Shown here: positions 50,842-54,470 of the stretch, piece after piece
How the letters are laid out: each line of letters opens with the position of its first letter
Position numbering within the stretch: position 1 is the first letter of the stretch
From: an uncultured Flavobacteriales bacterium
GTDB taxonomy: Bacteria; Bacteroidota; Bacteroidia; Flavobacteriales_D; Sanyastnellaceae
Direction: 5' to 3'
NCBI GenBank assembly: GCA_938084585.1
Contig: CALKFF010000039.1
Coordinates: forward strand, 1-54,470
DNA: 54,470 bases
Position numbers and translations under genes: made by a program
Notes under the pieces: model-generated
What the model saw: the letters and a program-made list of their open reading frames with translations, nothing else
What the model was told of the DNA's origin: nothing
Databases searched by the model: none

Positions 50842-50849
50842 GACCTTGC
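50842..50849 (+). promoter_or_regulatory. Start-linked -7-like box of the SPOR-like protein gene
   Basis: The plus strand reads GACCTTGC-AAGC-ATG, two bases from TAnnTTTG, with four-base spacing. It overlaps the palindrome GCAAGCATGCTTGC (50848-50861) centred on the start codon. Confidence 0.35.
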
Positions 50850-50853
50850 AAGC

Positions 50854-52050
50854 ATGCTTGCGCCCGTCCTTTTGCCCCTCTACATCTTCGTTCATGCCAT
50901 GTTCCACGCCGGAAACCCGGTCGCGGAATGGTCTGTGGTGCACACCTCTGACCGCACATGCACCGTTCACCTCGACCTTGTGGGGGGTGCACCCGATGTG
51001 GATGTGGCCAAACTGTCGCTCATCGCCCCAGACCACTTGCATGGCCTCACAGTGGCAAGCCACGCCTCGGCCAACCCGGCCGACCAGTGGAAGCGCAACA
51101 ACACATGGAATTGGATGTGGAACGGCGTCTTGCCCCCCATGTCGCTCGACTTTGAGTTGGCCTGGGAGTCTTGTGAAGACGGGACCACCCCAACCATTGA
51201 TTTGGCATGGGAACAAGTGGCTTCCACAGCGAGGCAGTCTTGGAACCTCGGCTCTGTCCTTTTGGCGGACCTCCCCTCCCTCTCCTCAGCGGCCGAATCG
51301 ACGCCTCCCGGATCGCGCAAAGCCTCGAATGAATCCAACGGATCGGCCACGGTGACCTTGATGATGCCTGAGGTCCAGAAGGGATCGTTTGTGAAGTGGA
51401 GCGAATACATCCCTGATGGATGCACATGCACCGTCTTGGACTCGGACGGCAGTTCCTCTCGTCAAACCGCCACGGAGTTGATCTTTCTTTGGTTTGAAGT
51501 TCAAGCTTCTCGGGGGCTGAATCCCACATACAGCTTGCGTTGTCCAGACGATGTGGATAACCGCAGCCTGGCTTTTGACGGAATGGCGGAGGTGGCATTT
51601 GGAACGGGCACAAATACATACCATATTGCGGGAGTTGAATGGAATGCTCCACCTACGGAGCGCAATGAAATCATGGAATCCCCGCAGATCACGGCCACCA
51701 CGCCGGATGCAGCGCCTGCTGCCCCGGAAGCCCCGACCGCACCGACGCGCCCCCAGACCTCTTCAGGTGTGGAGTTCGCCGTGCAGTTGTTGGCGAACCA
51801 CCGCGATTTGACCCACGACGAGCTCGTGGAGTTCCTTGGTTACACCCAACCGCTGCACATGGAGCGACTGGATGGATGGTACAAGTATGTGACCGACAGC
51901 CACAACTCCTACGCCCAAGCACGTTCCTCTCGGAACAACATTTGGGCGACCACCAACGCCAAAGATGCGTTTGTGACAGCACAATTGGAGGGGCAACGCA
52001 TCACCGTGCAAGAAGCCCTTCTCCTCTCCAACCAAACTTGGATTCCCTGA
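50854..52050 (+). CDS. Secreted protein with C-terminal SPOR-like domain, function unknown
   Basis: 398 aa with a short N-terminal signal-like helix (APVLLPLYIFVHAMF). Residues about 20-260 are a beta-rich region with few recognised motifs (HLDLVGGAPDVDVAKLSLIA, LPPMSLDFELAWESC). A Pro/Ala/Thr-rich linker follows (about 275-305, APAAPEAPTAPTRPQ). The last 90 residues resemble Bacteroidota SPOR-like domains: VEFAVQLLANHRDL, WYKYVTDSHNSYAQARSSR, and DAFVTAQLEGQRITVQEAL. SPOR domains bind peptidoglycan at division sites. It lies 5 bp upstream of xerD and probably shares its transcript, giving a plausible link to cell division (inference). Confidence 0.7.
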   Translation: MLAPVLLPLYIFVHAMFHAGNPVAEWSVVHTSDRTCTVHLDLVGGAPDVDVAKLSLIAPDHLHGLTVASHASANPADQWKRNNTWNWMWNGVLPPMSLDFELAWESCEDGTTPTIDLAWEQVASTARQSWNLGSVLLADLPSLSSAAESTPPGSRKASNESNGSATVTLMMPEVQKGSFVKWSEYIPDGCTCTVLDSDGSSSRQTATELIFLWFEVQASRGLNPTYSLRCPDDVDNRSLAFDGMAEVAFGTGTNTYHIAGVEWNAPPTERNEIMESPQITATTPDAAPAAPEAPTAPTRPQTSSGVEFAVQLLANHRDLTHDELVEFLGYTQPLHMERLDGWYKYVTDSHNSYAQARSSRNNIWATTNAKDAFVTAQLEGQRITVQEALLLSNQTWIP

Positions 52051-52055
52051 ACACC

Positions 52056-53024
52056 ATGGCGACCAAAACGACAGACTGGAACTCCTCAGTCCAAGGCTAC
52101 AAAGACTACCTCGTGCTTGAGCGAGGCCTGAGCAAGAACTCCGTGTTGGCCTATATGCGGGACATCCACCAATTCCGGGACTTCGCCATCAACGAAGAAA
52201 ACGTCCAGCGCCCCACGGACATTGAGCTTCCTCACGTCGAGCGCTTCTTGGGACACCTGTACGACAAAGGGTTGGCACGGAACAGCCAAGCGCGCATGCT
52301 AAGCGGTGTGCGCAGCTTCTGCAAGTACCTGCGAATTGAAGGGGTGATGGATTCCGATCCAATTCAGCTCATCCAGGCGCCCAAGCCAGAGCGCAAGCTC
52401 CCGGACGTGCTTTCCGTGGAGGAAATCGAGAGCATCATCGGGGCCGTGAACATGAGCCGTCGTGAAGGCGTTCGGAACAAGGCCATGCTTGAGGTGCTGT
52501 ATTCCTGCGGTCTGCGCGTCTCTGAACTGATCGAATTGAAAATGTCGCGTGTGGACCTCATTGACGGCGTGGTCAAAGTGGTCGGCAAAGGCAACAAAGA
52601 GCGCGTCATCCCGATTGGGCAACAGGCCTGCGACGCCATCGACGACTACCTCAGCCATTATCGGGCAGATGTGATCCCGCTGAAGGGACATGAAGACACG
52701 TTGTTCCTCGGACGTCAAGGCCGAGGCATGACACGTCAAATGGCGTTCACCATGCTCAAGCGCAGCGTCATCGCTGCAGGCATCCGCAAGAACGTGAGTC
52801 CGCACACCTTCCGGCACAGCTTCGCCACCCACCTGATCGAGTCGGGGGCAGACCTTCGTGCCGTGCAGGAAATGCTCGGTCACGCGCAGATCAGCACCAC
52901 CGAGATTTACACCCACTTGGACAGCCGCTTCCTCAAAGACCAGGTGACCAAGTTCCACCCGAGAAGCGACAAGGCCGAAGACAACATGGCCGAGGCTCCT
53001 GCCGCGGGTCAAGAGGTCAACTGA
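52056..53024 (+). CDS. xerD: Site-specific tyrosine recombinase XerD
   Basis: 322 aa from ATG 52056; the frame extends upstream antisense-free into the previous gene, so the ATG 5 bp after its stop is chosen. The N-terminal SAM-like domain spans about 1-95 (YKDYLVLERGLSKNSVLAYM). The catalytic domain follows with the Arg in YSCGLRVSELIELK, Lys in VVGKGNKERVIPI, HTFRHSFATHLIESGADLR with His and Arg, GHAQISTTEIYTH and the nucleophilic Tyr in that last motif. It resolves chromosome dimers at dif with XerC. There is no excisionase or attachment site nearby, so it is not a mobile-element integrase. The 3' end overlaps gluQ by 8 bp. Confidence 0.93.
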   Translation: MATKTTDWNSSVQGYKDYLVLERGLSKNSVLAYMRDIHQFRDFAINEENVQRPTDIELPHVERFLGHLYDKGLARNSQARMLSGVRSFCKYLRIEGVMDSDPIQLIQAPKPERKLPDVLSVEEIESIIGAVNMSRREGVRNKAMLEVLYSCGLRVSELIELKMSRVDLIDGVVKVVGKGNKERVIPIGQQACDAIDDYLSHYRADVIPLKGHEDTLFLGRQGRGMTRQMAFTMLKRSVIAAGIRKNVSPHTFRHSFATHLIESGADLRAVQEMLGHAQISTTEIYTHLDSRFLKDQVTKFHPRSDKAEDNMAEAPAAGQEVN

Positions 53025-53886
53025 CCGCGTTCTCTCTGAGTTTCGACACATCCCAGGAGGCCAGAGCTTCCTGCAACATGGCGTGCGGCGCATCCACATC
53101 CGGAATGGGCTGGCCAAGGGATTGACATGCCTTGGCCAACACGTCGGCCGCATCGCGAGGCGACACCGGTTGGGCACGGGTCTGTTTGGACAACTTTTGG
53201 CCCAAGTCGTTCTTGACCAAAGGAACGTGCACGTATTCGGGGGTTTGAAGGTTCATGGCCTGTTGCAACGCCATGTGTGCCGCCGTGGACGTCCACAAGT
53301 CGGCGCCCCGCACCACGTGGGTGACACCTTGGTCGGCGTCGTCCACCACCACCGCCAAGTGGTAGGCCCAGTGGCCATCCGCCCGCTTGAGCACAAAATC
53401 GCCCATCGCGTCGCCGGCCACTGAGGAGGGCCCGCGGCCGTGGTCCTCCCACCTCTGCACATCCTTGGGCATGTCAAACCTCCAAGACCGCGGCGTCTCA
53501 CCGTCGGGCAAGCCCGCCTTGCATGTGCCGGGATACAGCCCATCCACCGCCGTCGACGCCAGGTCTTTTCGAGTGCAGACGCATCCAAATGCGTGTCCGC
53601 CGCGTTTCAGAGACTCCAAAGCCTCGGCGTACAAGGCGTGCCGATCGCTTTGGCAAACCACCTCCCCGTCCCAAATCAGCCCAAACGCCTCAAGGGTGCG
53701 AAGGATGTCGTCGGCCGCCCCAGGCACTTCCCTGGGCGGGTCTAAGTCTTCCATGCGAAGCAACCAAGTCCCACCCTGGGACCTGGCGTCCAACCAGCTG
53801 GCGAGCGCCGCCACCATGGACCCCATGTGCAACCGCCCCGTCGGTGATGGCGCAAAGCGCCCGACGTACGGTTGTTGGGTGATCAT
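53017..53886 (-). CDS. gluQ: Glutamyl-queuosine tRNA(Asp) synthetase (GluQ-RS)
   Basis: 289 aa, a paralogue of the glutamyl-tRNA synthetase catalytic core without an anticodon-binding domain. It attaches glutamate to queuosine in the anticodon of tRNA-Asp. The HIGH-type motif is RFAPSPTGRLHMGSMVAAL near residue 10; the KMSKS-type motif is GQKLSKQT near 230. The RMEDLDPPREVPGA segment and the zinc-type Cys cluster CVCTRKDL...YPGTC near 101-125 are typical of the family. It starts with ATG overlapping the ettA stop (ATGA), so the two are co-translated. Confidence 0.93.
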   Translation of the reverse strand: MITQQPYVGRFAPSPTGRLHMGSMVAALASWLDARSQGGTWLLRMEDLDPPREVPGAADDILRTLEAFGLIWDGEVVCQSDRHALYAEALESLKRGGHAFGCVCTRKDLASTAVDGLYPGTCKAGLPDGETPRSWRFDMPKDVQRWEDHGRGPSSVAGDAMGDFVLKRADGHWAYHLAVVVDDADQGVTHVVRGADLWTSTAAHMALQQAMNLQTPEYVHVPLVKNDLGQKLSKQTRAQPVSPRDAADVLAKACQSLGQPIPDVDAPHAMLQEALASWDVSKLRENAVS

Positions 53887-54470
53887 CCCCGCACGAGTTT
53901 GCGGTACTTGATGCGCTTGGGACCTTCGTCGCCCAGACGCTTCTTCCGATTTTCTTCGTACTCGCTGTAGGTGCCCTCAAACCAGTAGGCTTGACTGTCT
54001 CCTTCGAAGGCCAAAATGTGCGTGCAGATGCGGTCCAAGAAGTAGCGGTCGTGGCTGATGACCACGGCGCAGCCCGCAAAGCCTTCAATGCCTTCCTCCA
54101 ACGCACGCAACGTGTTCACGTCAATGTCGTTCGTCGGCTCGTCAAGCAACAGCACGTTGGCCTCGGTCTTGAGGGTCATGGCGAGGTGCAAACGGTTGCG
54201 TTCGCCGCCGGAAAGCACCCCACACTTCTTTTGCTGGTCTGAGCCATTGAAGTTGAACTTGCTCACGTAAGCCCGGCTGTTGAAGAGCTGGCCGCCGATT
54301 TCAATTTGCTCGTTGCCTCCGGAGACGACCTCCCACACGGTTTTGTTGGGGTCGATGTCTTGGTGACGTTGGTCGACGTAGCCAACCTTCACGGTCTCTC
54401 CCATGTCGATGGCGCCCGCATCCGGCGTCTCCTCCCCCATCATCATGCGGAACAACGTGGTCTTTCCCGC
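53883..54470 (-). CDS. ettA: ABC-F protein EttA (energy-dependent translational throttle), C-terminal part
   Basis: Partial: the frame is open to the window edge, and only 195 residues of a normal protein of about 555 are present. The visible part is the second ABC module: end of Walker A (AGKTTLFRMM), signature LSGGERNRLHLA, Walker B LLLDEPTNDIDV, H-loop VISHDRYFLDRI, then the C-terminal segment YWFEGTYSEYEENRKKRLG typical of EttA. EttA binds the ribosomal E site and gates the first elongation step according to ATP level. It ends overlapping the gluQ start. Confidence 0.92.
   Translation of the reverse strand, partial: AGKTTLFRMMMGEETPDAGAIDMGETVKVGYVDQRHQDIDPNKTVWEVVSGGNEQIEIGGQLFNSRAYVSKFNFNGSDQQKKCGVLSGGERNRLHLAMTLKTEANVLLLDEPTNDIDVNTLRALEEGIEGFAGCAVVISHDRYFLDRICTHILAFEGDSQAYWFEGTYSEYEENRKKRLGDEGPKRIKYRKLVRG

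Noticed and set aside
52056-53024. Tyrosine recombinase as sign of an integrated element
   Set aside because: The protein matches housekeeping XerD in length and motifs. The tRNA-Arg is 52 kb away, and no attachment repeats or phage genes were seen.

Overview
The window is a GC-rich segment of a Bacteroidota chromosome, probably a Flavobacteriales-type lineage. Evidence: a PorP/SprF protein next to a type IX secretion (T9SS) cargo with a gliding-motility C-terminal domain, further T9SS type A and B sorting domains, a DPP11-type S46 peptidase, absence of Shine-Dalgarno sequences, and -7 promoter boxes of the Bacteroidota TAnnTTTG type. It looks like ordinary chromosome: no phage, insertion sequence, CRISPR array or conjugative module was seen. 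XerD here is the housekeeping recombinase.

Layout. 1-4.7 kb, minus strand: tRNA-Arg(ACG), a methyltransferase, a secreted C1 peptidase, an outer-membrane-like protein and a cyclophilin lipoprotein. 4.7-10.4 kb: a DnaQ/GIY-YIG nuclease, a 51-aa gene, an ECF sigma factor, uvrA and an MsrB lipoprotein. 10.4-14.7 kb: a small secreted protein and a PorP plus 860-aa T9SS cargo operon. 14.7-21.5 kb, plus strand: truC, fused mutase icmF, then a tight four-gene unit of two related membrane proteins around a sulfotransferase-like protein and a class IV aminotransferase. 21.4-27.8 kb, minus strand: a translationally coupled operon of lysyl-oxidase-like T9SS protein, CotH-kinase T9SS protein and DMT transporter. 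27.9-36.3 kb: a 39-aa membrane peptide, DPP11, threonine aldolase, another T9SS protein, yaaA, an FKBP isomerase and a DUF819 membrane protein with a structured leader. 36.3-45.1 kb, minus strand: ribA and two giant cysteine-rich modular secreted proteins around an SLC45-type sugar transporter. 45.2-50.5 kb: pgi-fba, a lipoprotein, def, a RibB with degenerate GTP cyclohydrolase domain, and L31. 50.6-54.5 kb: a candidate small RNA, a SPOR-like secreted protein, xerD, gluQ and the 3' end of ettA.

The most unusual signal is regulatory. At least twelve genes have a -7-like box (TAnnTTTG or one-base variants) ending exactly four bases before the start codon, sometimes on both sides of a divergent intergenic gap of 28-57 bp. 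This predicts widespread leaderless transcription. Other points of interest are two candidate structured RNAs (50671-50768 and 34805-34982), the unfused bacterial counterpart of a plant two-domain BCAT-like protein, a T9SS-exported lysyl oxidase, a recurrent unnamed secreted domain with a YDTWWTIG-type motif, and a shared C-terminal EF-hand/Cys tail on two large secreted proteins without a normal T9SS signal.

All calls are from reading the sequence; no database search or folding program was run.
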